This document shows, in pieces, positions 24,793-32,445 of a stretch of 64,000 bases of DNA. Under the pieces are notes generated by a model, which saw nothing but the letters and a program-made list of their open reading frames with translations, was not told the DNA's origin and did no database searches. This DNA is from Polaromonas sp. JS666 (GTDB lineage: Bacteria > Pseudomonadota > Gammaproteobacteria > Burkholderiales > Burkholderiaceae_C), in the NCBI RefSeq assembly GCF_000013865.1, contig NC_007948.1:4641001-4705000 (forward strand), in the 5' to 3' direction. The translations under genes were made by a program, and so were the position numbers. How positions within the stretch are numbered: position 1 is the stretch's first letter; each line of letters begins with the position of its first letter.

Positions 24793-25824
24793 TCAACGTT
24801 CTATGGTGCGGTTCCAGCGGTTGGTCCATTCGGCGCGCTTCTGGTTCACGACATCCCAGTCGACCTTGGCAAGCTTCTTGATGAAGTCCGGCCCGTACGG
24901 CACGTTTTTGGCAATTTCTCCCTCGAGCTTGGTTTTGCTATTGGTGGGGCCAAAGCCCTCTTCAGCTAGCCATTGCTGCACTTGCGGTGAAACCAGGTGC
25001 TGCACGAAGGCCTGAGACTGTTCCGGCGCACTGTTTTGCACGACCGGGCAGGCCGCCAGCACCAGGGCTGCAGCCCCCTCCTTCGGATAAACGAACTCGA
25101 TCGGGAAGCCGGTCTTTTTCAATGCATATACGCGACTACTACCCCAGATCGCCACGTCCACATCGCGATTCTGGAACATCTCGGCGAGCTTGGCCGGCGA
25201 TGAAGACCAGCTCAACACATTGGGGGCCAGTTTTTTTCCAATGACGTCAAAACCGGGCTCGATATTTTTTTCACTTCCGCCGTTCGCGCGCGCAAACATA
25301 ACCAAGGTGTGAACGCCGTAGGTGCCAGACAATGACGATGTCGTGAAGCGCTGGTTGTACTTTGGGTCGGTCAGGTCTTGCCATGACACCGGCGCCTTCC
25401 AGCCTTTTTTCGCGAACGCCTCTTTGTTGTAGGCGATACCCGTGGCGACCAAGCCCACACCGATGGCGTTACCACCAAAACGGGCCGTTTCGTAAACGTC
25501 GGAATAGACGGGAGCGTTTGTAAGAGGTTGGCAGTAACCATACTGGATGGCCTGGTACATCGGACCGTCGTCAACTATGACCACATTCATCTCCTGCTTG
25601 CCACGTTGGGCTTGCAACTTGGCGACCAGTTCGCTGGATATACCAGGAACATAGGTGATCTTGACTTTGTGGGTGGCCTCAAAGGCAGGAATGATTCTTT
25701 CTTGGAATAGCTTTTGCGCACTGCCACCAGGACCACCCACATAAAGGGTGGGCTGTTGCGCCACCGAATGGCCCGCGCCAATTAATGCAAGAGCAAAACA
25801 GAATGCTTTAATTTGTCTCATCAT
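24793..25824 (-). CDS. Iron/polyamine-type ABC binding protein of cassette B importer
   Basis: A 343-residue periplasmic binding protein with a Sec signal (MMRQIKAFCFALALIGAGHS, cleavage after VA) and mature start QQPTLYVGGPGGSAQKLF. It is first in the importer operon (binding protein, ATPase, permease B, permease C), followed by the beta, gamma and alpha dehydrogenase genes, all on the minus strand. The family includes ferric iron, putrescine and 2-aminoethylphosphonate receptors. An organic amine ligand fits the downstream dehydrogenase best, but that is inference. It has a close paralog at 15182-16210. Confidence 0.93.
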   Translation of the reverse strand: MMRQIKAFCFALALIGAGHSVAQQPTLYVGGPGGSAQKLFQERIIPAFEATHKVKITYVPGISSELVAKLQAQRGKQEMNVVIVDDGPMYQAIQYGYCQPLTNAPVYSDVYETARFGGNAIGVGLVATGIAYNKEAFAKKGWKAPVSWQDLTDPKYNQRFTTSSLSGTYGVHTLVMFARANGGSEKNIEPGFDVIGKKLAPNVLSWSSSPAKLAEMFQNRDVDVAIWGSSRVYALKKTGFPIEFVYPKEGAAALVLAACPVVQNSAPEQSQAFVQHLVSPQVQQWLAEEGFGPTNSKTKLEGEIAKNVPYGPDFIKKLAKVDWDVVNQKRAEWTNRWNRTIER

Positions 25825-26036
25825 TTCACCGCTTTATAGAATTTGTGGGTCCCTACCAGGGCTGGCGGGGAAAGTAGCCTCACGCTGGGTTCTAAGCCAT
25901 CAACCAGTTCACAACGTGTAGTGCTTAGTTACTGTAGCGATGGGGTCTATATCAGGTCAAATAGATATAAAGGGCCGCCCTATTCAATGGCGATATAGGA
26001 GGGAAAACCCTATGCTTCGCAGAAGCACTGAACGAG
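25825..26036 (-). promoter_or_regulatory. Promoter region of cassette B importer, conserved with 16301-16380
   Basis: Non-coding stretch upstream of the binding protein gene. Bases 25920-25999 keep the same ordered blocks as the region upstream of the paralog (GTGCTTAG, TACTGTAG, GGTCAAATAGA, CTATTC, CGATATA). These are likely promoter and LysR-binding elements; exact sites cannot be assigned. Confidence 0.5.
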
Positions 26037-26090
26037 TTCATGCCTCCCGCAGCGCTTCGCATTCTTCTCACGAGAGCATTGTGAGACGCT
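26037..26090 (-). pseudogene. 3' stub of a LysR gene
   Basis: The stretch resembles the last 50 or so bases of the lysR gene at 16420-17331 (GCGCTTCGCATTCTTCTC versus TGCTTCGCACTCTTCGCG) and sits at the same place upstream of the paralogous binding protein gene. Only the end remains, so it marks the edge of a duplication that copied the lysR 3' end, the spacer and the binding protein gene. Confidence 0.55.
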
Positions 26091-26323
26091 AGGTGTTGGT
26101 AGAGACGAACTATTCCTATCCGAAACCACTTGGTTCACGAGCGCGTATAGCTGCTTCACTTGAATGACGTGCAGGGGCTACTAGATGGCTACGTAATTGA
26201 AGACATGATTTCCAAGGGGCGCGCCTTTCTTTTACCCATCTCTGTTTCCTCTTACTCAAATCGGAACAGTGGTATGCGGTGTCTATCGCCAAATTGGAGA
26301 GTAACGATGCCGCTCCTGACAAT
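26091..26323. other. Unassigned spacer
   Basis: A 230-base AT-richer stretch between the LysR stub and the intact LysR gene at 26324. Short open frames exist on both strands, but none has a good ribosome site or recognisable domain. I see nothing else here. Confidence 0.4.
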
Positions 26324-27238
26324 TCATCGCTGTTTGAACTGACGGATTTCCTCTTTAAGGTCCTTTACGAAGGCCTCAGCCAGCATTAGTCTGGCGCCAG
26401 GGTAAGGAAAGATAATGGCCGATCGCGATGTAAGTTCTTCCTTGACTGGCCGCACAACGACGTTCGGCCCCGAAAAGGATTCCGCAGCCCAATGGGACAC
26501 TAGTGTGATCCCTGCTCCGGCAGCTGCGAATGCGCACGCGATGTTGGAGTGTGGCGTTTCCAGGACAACGTGCGGAGCCACTCCCAGCTTAGAAAAAGCG
26601 TCGTCGATTTGATAGCGCAGGAAGCTGTGCTGAGACAGCAGGACCATCCGCTCGCCGGCCAAGTCCTTCACCGAGATCTGCTTCTTGCTTGCCAGCCGAT
26701 GGCCGGCCGGGATGACGGCCACCGACCGTGCTGGCGCCAGCGGCTCAACGGAGATCGACGGACGCGCCATGGGCAGCTCAATGAGGCCGATATCAAATTG
26801 ACGTGTGGCCACCAGGTCGGCGACCTGCCGCGACGGCAGACTTTGCACGAACACAGAAACGTTTGGTCGCGACGACAGGAACCTCGTAGTCACGCGGGGC
26901 AGCAGCGATTGAGACAGTGAGGGCAGGGTCGCGATACGCAGTTCCCCTGCGCGCTGAAAACGGATGTCCTGGGCTACCTGCGCGAGTCGGTCCAAGCTGC
27001 CATAGATCGGCTCGGCTTCCCGGTAGAACGCATGGCCTTCAGGCGTTGCGACCAGCTTGCGCCCCTTACGTTCGAAGAGCTTGTATCCGATACGTGCTTC
27101 CAGTAGGCTGATGGCGCGACTGACCACCGGCTGGGTGACGTTCATGTGGCGCGCTGCCGCTACGACGGTGCCCGTGCGCATAACCGAATAGAACGATTCG
27201 ACTTGCCGAAGATTCAAGGTAGGTTTCATATATAGCAT
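26324..27238 (-). CDS. LysR-type transcriptional regulator (cassette C side)
   Basis: A 304-residue LysR regulator with helix-turn-helix LRQVESFYSVMRTGTVVAAA and HMNVTQPVVSRAISLLEARI, and an effector domain from GELRIATLPSLSQ. The ATG at 27229 (MKPTLNLRQ) is an equally likely start, because no strong ribosome site precedes either. It is divergent from the Bug-type binding protein gene (27337), the usual arrangement for LysR control of that gene and probably of cassette C downstream. Confidence 0.92.
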   Translation of the reverse strand: MLYMKPTLNLRQVESFYSVMRTGTVVAAARHMNVTQPVVSRAISLLEARIGYKLFERKGRKLVATPEGHAFYREAEPIYGSLDRLAQVAQDIRFQRAGELRIATLPSLSQSLLPRVTTRFLSSRPNVSVFVQSLPSRQVADLVATRQFDIGLIELPMARPSISVEPLAPARSVAVIPAGHRLASKKQISVKDLAGERMVLLSQHSFLRYQIDDAFSKLGVAPHVVLETPHSNIACAFAAAGAGITLVSHWAAESFSGPNVVVRPVKEELTSRSAIIFPYPGARLMLAEAFVKDLKEEIRQFKQR

Positions 27239-27336
27239 TTGAGCATAAGGTATGGCGAACTTTCAAATTGTTTGTTGGGGAAGAGCGGCATACGATTCGA
27301 TGCATACACCTGCAACAGACTTAAAAGGAGACGTTC

Positions 27337-28395
27337 ATGCCCCCTATCCAACATATGCCTTTCGCAAGCTTCCCGGCTTTGGTCGCCACCGCACTCGGCG
27401 CCATGCGCACCGCCGGAACGCGAAAAGTGGGCCGAACAGCTGCAATGGCGGCGCTCGCCTTCAGCACCGTTTTTGGGGCCACCTGCGTACAGGCACAGGC
27501 TTACCCGAATCGCCCCATCAAATTGATTGTCGGATTCCCACCCGGCGGATCTTCAGACGCGACGGCACGATTGCTCGCCACTGCGCTCAGCGAAAAGCTC
27601 GGGCAACCGGTCGTGGTGGAAAACAAGGCCGGCGCGAACACCGTCATCGCAACCCAATACGTTCGCAGCCAGCCTGCTGATGGCTACACCCTTTTCTCGG
27701 TGTCGTCGTCATTCGCAATTAACCCGGCGCTGCAAAAGCTCAACTACAACATCTACAAGGACTTCACTCCAGTTGCGCTGCTCGGCGTCATCCCTTTGTG
27801 GCTCGTCACTCCCAATCAAGTTCCCGTGAAATCTGTTGGGGAACTGGTTTCGCTGGCGAAAGCTCAGCCAGGGAAGCTGGCCTATGCGAGCTACGGCGCC
27901 GGCAGTGCGGGACACCTGGCCTCTGAGCTACTGCTCTCCATGACCAAGACGAACATGATTCACGTGCCTTACAAAGGCACCGGGCCAGCTATCGTCGACG
28001 TGATCGGTGGCCAAGTCACCATGATGATGCCGACCGTTGCGTCCTCGCTTAGTCTGGTCAAGGAAGGAAAGCTGCGAGCGATCGCAGTGTCCAGCAGCAA
28101 ACGGGTCTCTGCCGTTCCGGATGTCCCGACGATTGCCGAGTCTGGCGTGCCCGGATTCGAACTGGTCGCTTGGGAGTCCATTCAGGTTGCTGCCGGAACC
28201 CCGCCAGCGATCGTCTTCCGGCTCAACACCGCCATCCGCGACATCGTTGCCTCTCCCGACTTTCGAGAGAAGTTGATCAAACTTGGAATCGAACCGGAAA
28301 CGAAGATGGCGTCGAACGATGTGGCGAAGTTCATCCGCAGCGAAGCGGAGAAGTTTGAGAAGATCATTCGCGAACGCAACATCAAGGCCGAGTGA
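27337..28395 (+). CDS. Bug/TctC-type tripartite tricarboxylate transporter binding protein (orphan)
   Basis: A 352-residue periplasmic protein of the Bug family common in Burkholderiales. The start at 27337 follows AAAAGGAG closely. A long N-terminal region precedes the hydrophobic signal (AAMAALAFSTVFGATCVQAQ). The mature protein begins AYPNRPIKLIVGFPPGGSSD, the family hallmark. It continues with VVENKAGANTVIATQYV, then MIHVPYKGTGPAIVDVIGGQ, then VPTIAESGVPGFE. No TctA/TctB membrane genes are in the window, as often seen for orphan Bug proteins. It stands in front of cassette C, where A and B have ABC importers. Confidence 0.93.
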   Translation: MPPIQHMPFASFPALVATALGAMRTAGTRKVGRTAAMAALAFSTVFGATCVQAQAYPNRPIKLIVGFPPGGSSDATARLLATALSEKLGQPVVVENKAGANTVIATQYVRSQPADGYTLFSVSSSFAINPALQKLNYNIYKDFTPVALLGVIPLWLVTPNQVPVKSVGELVSLAKAQPGKLAYASYGAGSAGHLASELLLSMTKTNMIHVPYKGTGPAIVDVIGGQVTMMMPTVASSLSLVKEGKLRAIAVSSSKRVSAVPDVPTIAESGVPGFELVAWESIQVAAGTPPAIVFRLNTAIRDIVASPDFREKLIKLGIEPETKMASNDVAKFIRSEAEKFEKIIRERNIKAE

Positions 28396-28413
28396 TCTCG
28401 CCGTAAGGAACAT

Positions 28414-28447
28414 GGCCTGGATCACTCAAGGATCCAGGCCGTTTTTT
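28414..28447 (+). terminator. Rho-independent terminator after the Bug gene
   Basis: Stem GGCCTGGATC, loop ACTCAAG, stem GATCCAGGCC, then GTTTTTT. It lies 18 bases after the stop codon and separates the Bug gene from the cassette C dehydrogenase genes. Confidence 0.92.
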
Positions 28448-28573
28448 CTAAGAGCGCCTAAACGTTCTAGAGCGCCTTCCTATGCCGGACGAAGTCGAGC
28501 CGATCTCGTCAGCGGCAACTGCGGCTGACTTGTCGCCGTTAGACCTTTCGAAGTTGTTCAGAAGAATCCAATC
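28448..28573 (+). promoter_or_regulatory. Spacer upstream of cassette C dehydrogenase operon
   Basis: About 125 bases between the terminator and the small open frame at 28574. The dehydrogenase operon needs its own promoter because of the terminator before it, so the promoter most likely lies here. I cannot point to a clear -35/-10 pair. Confidence 0.35.
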
Positions 28574-28714
28574 ATGTCTACTTTCACTGTCTTGCCTTGG
28601 GCGTACGCGCTTGCAGTCCTCACGCAAGCCCACCTGCTGGCTGCCGTGACCCCGCTGCTACCGCGCCTTCCTCATGGCGACTCTTTTTTATCTCACGCGG
28701 GGGAAGACCGATGA
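28574..28714 (+). CDS. Possible 46-residue leader peptide or gene remnant
   Basis: An ATG-initiated frame encodes MSTFTVLPWAYALAVLTQAH and continues with a hydrophobic then charged tail. Its TGA overlaps the ATG of the beta subunit gene (ATGA at 28711-28714), the same coupling style used inside the cassettes. The ribosome site is weak (AGAAGA). It may be a leader, a remnant of a membrane protein gene, or chance. No homology is recognised. Confidence 0.3.
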   Translation: MSTFTVLPWAYALAVLTQAHLLAAVTPLLPRLPHGDSFLSHAGEDR

Positions 28715-29829
28715 CTGGCCATCGTCACATCGACACCCTCGTGGTGGGCGGCGGCGTGGTGGGCATGTCCATCGCTTATGGATTCGCCCGCGCCGGTGAG
28801 GCCGTGTGCGTGCTCGATGGCAGCGACGACGCCTTTCGCGCATCACGCGGCAATTTCGGCCTGATCTGGGTGCAGAACAAGGGTCTTGGCCGTCCTGCTT
28901 ATGCGCGCTGGACGATGCAAGCGGCACGCACATGGCAGTCCTTGGCCACCGAGCTGCAAGAGCTGACCGGGGTCGACGTTGAGCTGCGCCAGCCCGGAGG
29001 GCTGAGCATGAGTTTCGATGAGAAGGTGCTGGCTGCGTCCAGCGAAAAGCTGAACGCACTCGGCAAGGAGCTCGGCATCGTCTACCCGTATGAGCGACTG
29101 GATGCTGACGGTCTGCGCAAGCTGACGCCGGAAATAGGCCCAGACGTGGTTGGCGCGATCTATTGCCCGTTGGACGGGCATGTCAGCCCATTGCGGACAC
29201 TTCGCGCTTTGGTTCAAGGCTTCGGGGTCCGCGGAGGCCAGTTGGTCTCCGGCGTGAATGTCGATCGTGTCGAACGTCGTGGTGGCGAGTTCCGTGTGCA
29301 CGCTGGCAACAAGGTCTACACAGCGGGCCGTGTGGTGCTGGCTGCGGGCTTGGCTAACCGCGAGCTCGCGCCGCAAGTTGGCCTGAAGGCGCCGATACGG
29401 CCGGTGCGCGGCCAACTCCTTGTGAGCGAGCGCGTCCAACCCTTTCTTCACTACCCCTGCCACTACGTCCGGCAAACGGGCGAGGGTGTGGTGCAGATTG
29501 GCGACTCCAAGGAAGAGGTCGGCCTGGACGACAGCACCACGCTGGGCGAGTTGGCGCGCATCGCCGCGCGCGCGACGCGCACCTTTCCGATGCTGGCCAA
29601 CGTCAACATCGTGCGTACCTGGGGGGCGCTACGGGTGATGAGTCCCGACGGCTATCCCATCTACCAGGCCTCCACCGAATGCCCCGGCGCCTTCGTTGTG
29701 ACCTGCCACAGCGGGATCACGCTCGCGCCCGCCCATGCCGGCCCTTTGGTGGATTGGATGCGAACCGGCACCGAACCGGCGGAAATCCGGGGTTTCAAAG
29801 CGGAGCGTTTCGATGTTCAAACCAATTGA
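28711..29829 (+). CDS. Amine dehydrogenase beta subunit, DAO-type FAD oxidoreductase (cassette C)
   Basis: A 372-residue DAO-fold flavoprotein. The FAD motif is LVVGGGVVGMSIAYGFA, the shared block RGNFGLIWVQNKGLG comes next, and the C-terminal FVVTCHSGITLAPAHAG block is present. Start chosen at the ATG at 28711 (MTGHRHIDTLVVGGG), which matches the paralogs and follows GGGGGAAG. It is very similar to the cassette A beta protein. Its 3' end overlaps gamma by 17 bases. It is the catalytic amine oxidoreductase subunit by family. Confidence 0.92.
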   Translation: MTGHRHIDTLVVGGGVVGMSIAYGFARAGEAVCVLDGSDDAFRASRGNFGLIWVQNKGLGRPAYARWTMQAARTWQSLATELQELTGVDVELRQPGGLSMSFDEKVLAASSEKLNALGKELGIVYPYERLDADGLRKLTPEIGPDVVGAIYCPLDGHVSPLRTLRALVQGFGVRGGQLVSGVNVDRVERRGGEFRVHAGNKVYTAGRVVLAAGLANRELAPQVGLKAPIRPVRGQLLVSERVQPFLHYPCHYVRQTGEGVVQIGDSKEEVGLDDSTTLGELARIAARATRTFPMLANVNIVRTWGALRVMSPDGYPIYQASTECPGAFVVTCHSGITLAPAHAGPLVDWMRTGTEPAEIRGFKAERFDVQTN

Positions 29830-30124
29830 TCTTCCCGCTGCAGAGCAGCAAAAAGCCGTGCTCATCCGCGTGGAGGGCCGCGAGGTCCATGCCCGCGAAG
29901 GCCAGACCCTGGCCATGGCCCTGCTGGGCGCAGGGGTCGTCCCATTTCGCCGCACGGCCGTGTCCGGTGCGCCGCGCGCGCCGCTGTGCCTGATGGGTGT
30001 GTGTTTCGATTGCCTGGTCGAAGTGGATGGCTCGCAGAATGTGCAGTCTTGCCTCGTCGAGGTGCGCGAAGGCATGCAGGTGCGGCTTCCCTCCGGCGCG
30101 CGGCGCGCAGGGGGTGCAGCATGA
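29813..30124 (+). CDS. Amine dehydrogenase gamma subunit, small [2Fe-2S] protein (cassette C)
   Basis: A 103-residue ferredoxin-like subunit with cluster cysteines CLMGVCFDCLVEVDG and VQSCL. Its ATG at 29813 lies inside the end of beta and its TGA overlaps the alpha start (ATGA at 30121-30124). It is nearly co-linear with the cassette A gamma subunit. Electron transfer between the two flavoprotein subunits is the expected role. Confidence 0.92.
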   Translation: MFKPIDLPAAEQQKAVLIRVEGREVHAREGQTLAMALLGAGVVPFRRTAVSGAPRAPLCLMGVCFDCLVEVDGSQNVQSCLVEVREGMQVRLPSGARRAGGAA

Positions 30125-31605
30125 ATGGCCCCCACGAGCTGAGCGAGGTGGACGACGCCAACGCGGGAGCAGATTTCACCCATGACCTCGTCATCATCGG
30201 CTCCGGCCCGGCCGGCATGTCCGCGGCGGTGATGGCATCCGCCTGCGGCCTTCGGAGCGTGGTGCTCGACGAGCAGCCACGCGCCGGCGGCCAGATCTAC
30301 CGGAACGTGACGGTGGCACCGCCCACTGTGGCCAGTCTGCTGGGCCCGGACTACCGCCACGGCGCCACCCTGGCCCAGCGCTTCGCTGCCTCTGGCGCCG
30401 AGGTACACCACGACACGCTGGTGTGGGACGTGGCACGCGATCTGACGGTGACGGCCCAGCAGTCAGGCCGGTCCTTCCATGTGCGGGCGCCTCAGCTGTT
30501 GGTGGCCAGCGGCGCCATGGAGCGCCCTTCTCCGTTGCCAGGGTGGACCCTGCCAGGTGTGCTCAATGCCGGAGCGGCGCAGATCGCCCTCAAGACGGCC
30601 GCGCAGGTACCCGACGGGCGCGTGATTCTGATCGGAGGTGGTCCGCTGCTGTTGCTGGTGGCTTGCCAACTGCTGCAGGCCGGTGCGCGGATCGCTGGCA
30701 TCGTTGAAACATCACCGGCTTCCAACCGTGCACGGGCGATGCGCCATGTGCTGGGCGCGCTGGCTGCGCCGGCATTGCTGGCAAAGGGCTTGCGCATGCT
30801 GTGGCGGCTGCGGCGCGCGGGCGTGCCCATGTTCAAACAGGCTACAGACGTGCGCATCGAAGGCGTGGAAGGGGCCGAGGACACGGACGTCAACCAGCGC
30901 GTGCAGGCCGTGTCCTTCACCGCCGGTGGCACGGCCCACCGGCTGGAGGCCGACGTGGCGCTCCTTCACCACGGTGTAGTTCCCAACACCCAGATCAGCC
31001 GGCTTTTGCGCGTGGACCATGCCTGGAGCGACGCGCAATTGGCGTGGCAACCGCAGGTAGATGCGTGGGGCCAGACCTCGTTGACGGGGTTTCGCATGGC
31101 CGGCGACGGTGCGGCCATTGCCGGTGCGCTGGCCGCCGAAGCCAGCGGCGCCATCGCCACCATCGGGGCGGCCGTGGCGCTGGGCAAGCTGGACACTGCA
31201 CGGGCGCAGCAGCTGGCCCAATCCTGGCGTGCCCGGCTCGCGCGGCAAACGGGCATTCGCCCTTTCCTCGATGCGCTCTACCGGCCGCCCGAATGGCTCA
31301 CCGACTGTGCCGACGAGACAGTGGTATGCCGCTGCGAAGAAGTGACCGCCGGCCGCGTGCGGGAGATGGCGCGCCTGGGCTGTGAAGGCCCTAACCAGAC
31401 CAAGTTCTTCAGCCGCTGCGGCATGGGCCCTTGCCAGGGCCGCATGTGCGGCATCACCGTCACCCAGGTACTGGTCAAGGCGCTGAACCGCACGCCCGCA
31501 CAAGTGGGCGCCTACCGCATTCGTGCGCCGCTCAAGCCCGTCAGCCTGGGCTCGCTCGCCGCATTGGCCCAGCCGGCTGCACCCGCCAAACCATCATCGC
31601 ATTAA
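30121..31605 (+). CDS. Amine/imino-acid dehydrogenase alpha subunit (cassette C)
   Basis: A 494-residue subunit with LVIIGSGPAGMSAAVMASACG near residue 22, RVILIGGGPLLLLVACQLLQ and the C-terminal CRCEEVTAGRVREMARLGC then CGMGPCQGRMCG cluster motif. Compared with cassette A it has an extra N-terminal stretch (MNGPHELSEVDDANAGADF) and a short insertion around EGVEGAEDTDVNQRVQA. Start chosen at 30121 because of the ATGA overlap with gamma. It is the closest paralog of the alpha subunit at 535-1956. Confidence 0.92.
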   Translation: MNGPHELSEVDDANAGADFTHDLVIIGSGPAGMSAAVMASACGLRSVVLDEQPRAGGQIYRNVTVAPPTVASLLGPDYRHGATLAQRFAASGAEVHHDTLVWDVARDLTVTAQQSGRSFHVRAPQLLVASGAMERPSPLPGWTLPGVLNAGAAQIALKTAAQVPDGRVILIGGGPLLLLVACQLLQAGARIAGIVETSPASNRARAMRHVLGALAAPALLAKGLRMLWRLRRAGVPMFKQATDVRIEGVEGAEDTDVNQRVQAVSFTAGGTAHRLEADVALLHHGVVPNTQISRLLRVDHAWSDAQLAWQPQVDAWGQTSLTGFRMAGDGAAIAGALAAEASGAIATIGAAVALGKLDTARAQQLAQSWRARLARQTGIRPFLDALYRPPEWLTDCADETVVCRCEEVTAGRVREMARLGCEGPNQTKFFSRCGMGPCQGRMCGITVTQVLVKALNRTPAQVGAYRIRAPLKPVSLGSLAALAQPAAPAKPSSH

Positions 31606-31615
31606 GAACAACACC

Positions 31616-31984
31616 ATGACAGACATCCAGCGCCACCACACGAACGCCCGCATCAGCAAGATTGTGCGGCACGGCGGCCTCCTATACCTTTGTGGCCAGA
31701 CCGCTAAGGGCAGCCCGAGCGCGGCCGGCGACATTTCCGCGCAGACGACGGAGGTGCTTTCCCGCGTCGATGCCTTGCTGGCAGAAGGAGGTAGCGACCG
31801 CACCCGGCTGCTGACGGTCACGATTTACCTGCGCGATATCGCCGATTTCGCAGCGATGAACGTCGTGTGGGAAGCATGGCTCGCAGGAATGCAGGCGGGC
31901 GCACCAGCCCGGACCACAGTCGAAGCCGCGCTGGCAACGGAAAGCCTGCGTGTGGAAATGACCGTGGTCGCCGCAGCAGGCTGA
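31616..31984 (+). CDS. RidA family imine/enamine deaminase (cassette C)
   Basis: A 122-residue RidA protein with RHHTNARISKIVRHGGLLYLCG, VLSRVDALLAEGGSDRTRLL and TIYLRDIADFAAMNVVWEAW. The ATG at 31616 follows alpha by 10 bases. It is close to the cassette A copy. A LivJ-type gene start follows 56 bases downstream but is cut off, so RidA is the last intact gene of cassette C. Confidence 0.94.
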   Translation: MTDIQRHHTNARISKIVRHGGLLYLCGQTAKGSPSAAGDISAQTTEVLSRVDALLAEGGSDRTRLLTVTIYLRDIADFAAMNVVWEAWLAGMQAGAPARTTVEAALATESLRVEMTVVAAAG

Positions 31985-32040
31985 CCATTGATCGATACGC
32001 ACGTCAGTCAGCATCCGCAGCACAAAAGGAAGCGCTCACC

Positions 32041-32166
32041 ATGCGCAACCGTTGCTTGTCGTCGGATGTTGCCAAAATCCTGATGGCCCTGGCGGTGGGT
32101 GGCTTTGTGGTGGGAGCCAGTCCGATACTCGCCGCAGAGATCGTAGTGGGCCAGGTCGGCCCCATG
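32041..32166 (+). pseudogene. N-terminal remnant of a LivJ-type binding protein gene
   Basis: From the ATG at 32041, after AAAGGAAG, the frame encodes a signal peptide and the first mature residues (AVGGFVVGASPILAAEIVVG, then QVGPM). This matches the start of the intact LivJ-type protein at 15110 (TQIVVGQVAPLSGP). Homology stops abruptly near 32166, where a foreign minus-strand gene begins. The rest of the binding protein is missing. Confidence 0.8.
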
Positions 32167-32324
32167 ACCCGATTCCCATCACCAAAAATCGAGTTATAGC
32201 CCGCGTCGAAGCCGATGGACGTCATTTGTTCGAAACCGAGCTCGCTACGCTGGACTTCTTTGCCACATCGATCGCACCGGATCTGATGGACTACGCTCAC
32301 TGCTTCAATACCGTTGAGTTGCAT
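32166..32324 (-). pseudogene. 5' part of a small zinc-ribbon protein gene, truncated
   Basis: From the ATG at 32324, with a good CAGGAG site, the minus strand encodes MQLNGIEAVSVVHQIRCDRC followed by GKEVQRSELGFEQMTSIGFD and AGYNSIFGDGNRV. The CxxC starts a zinc ribbon whose second Cys pair would be expected soon after. I recall small proteins with this N-terminus in many proteobacteria, of unknown function. The frame runs into the LivJ remnant at about 32166, so the C-terminal half is lost. The junction is a deletion or insertion edge. Confidence 0.6.
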
Positions 32325-32425
32325 CGAATACTCCTGGTGAAATAACAAACGACTGCGTGCACGCCCGTTTAATGCCTGCTTAGCCACCACTGGACGAAAT
32401 CCGATAGATCGGCATGCATGGAGTC

Positions 32426-32445
32426 GACAGCACTTAAGTGCTGTC
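32426..32445. repeat. Perfect 20-base palindrome at the end of the HAD gene
   Basis: GACAGCACTTAAGTGCTGTC is a perfect inverted repeat overlapping the last codons and stop of the HAD-type gene (stop at 32434-32436). No T-run follows, so a strong terminator is unlikely. A protein-binding site is possible. Confidence 0.6.

Noticed and set aside
32052..32345. Plus-strand frame across the 32166 junction as a novel gene
   Set aside because: It spans two unrelated truncated genes read on different strands and frames and lacks any start signal of its own.
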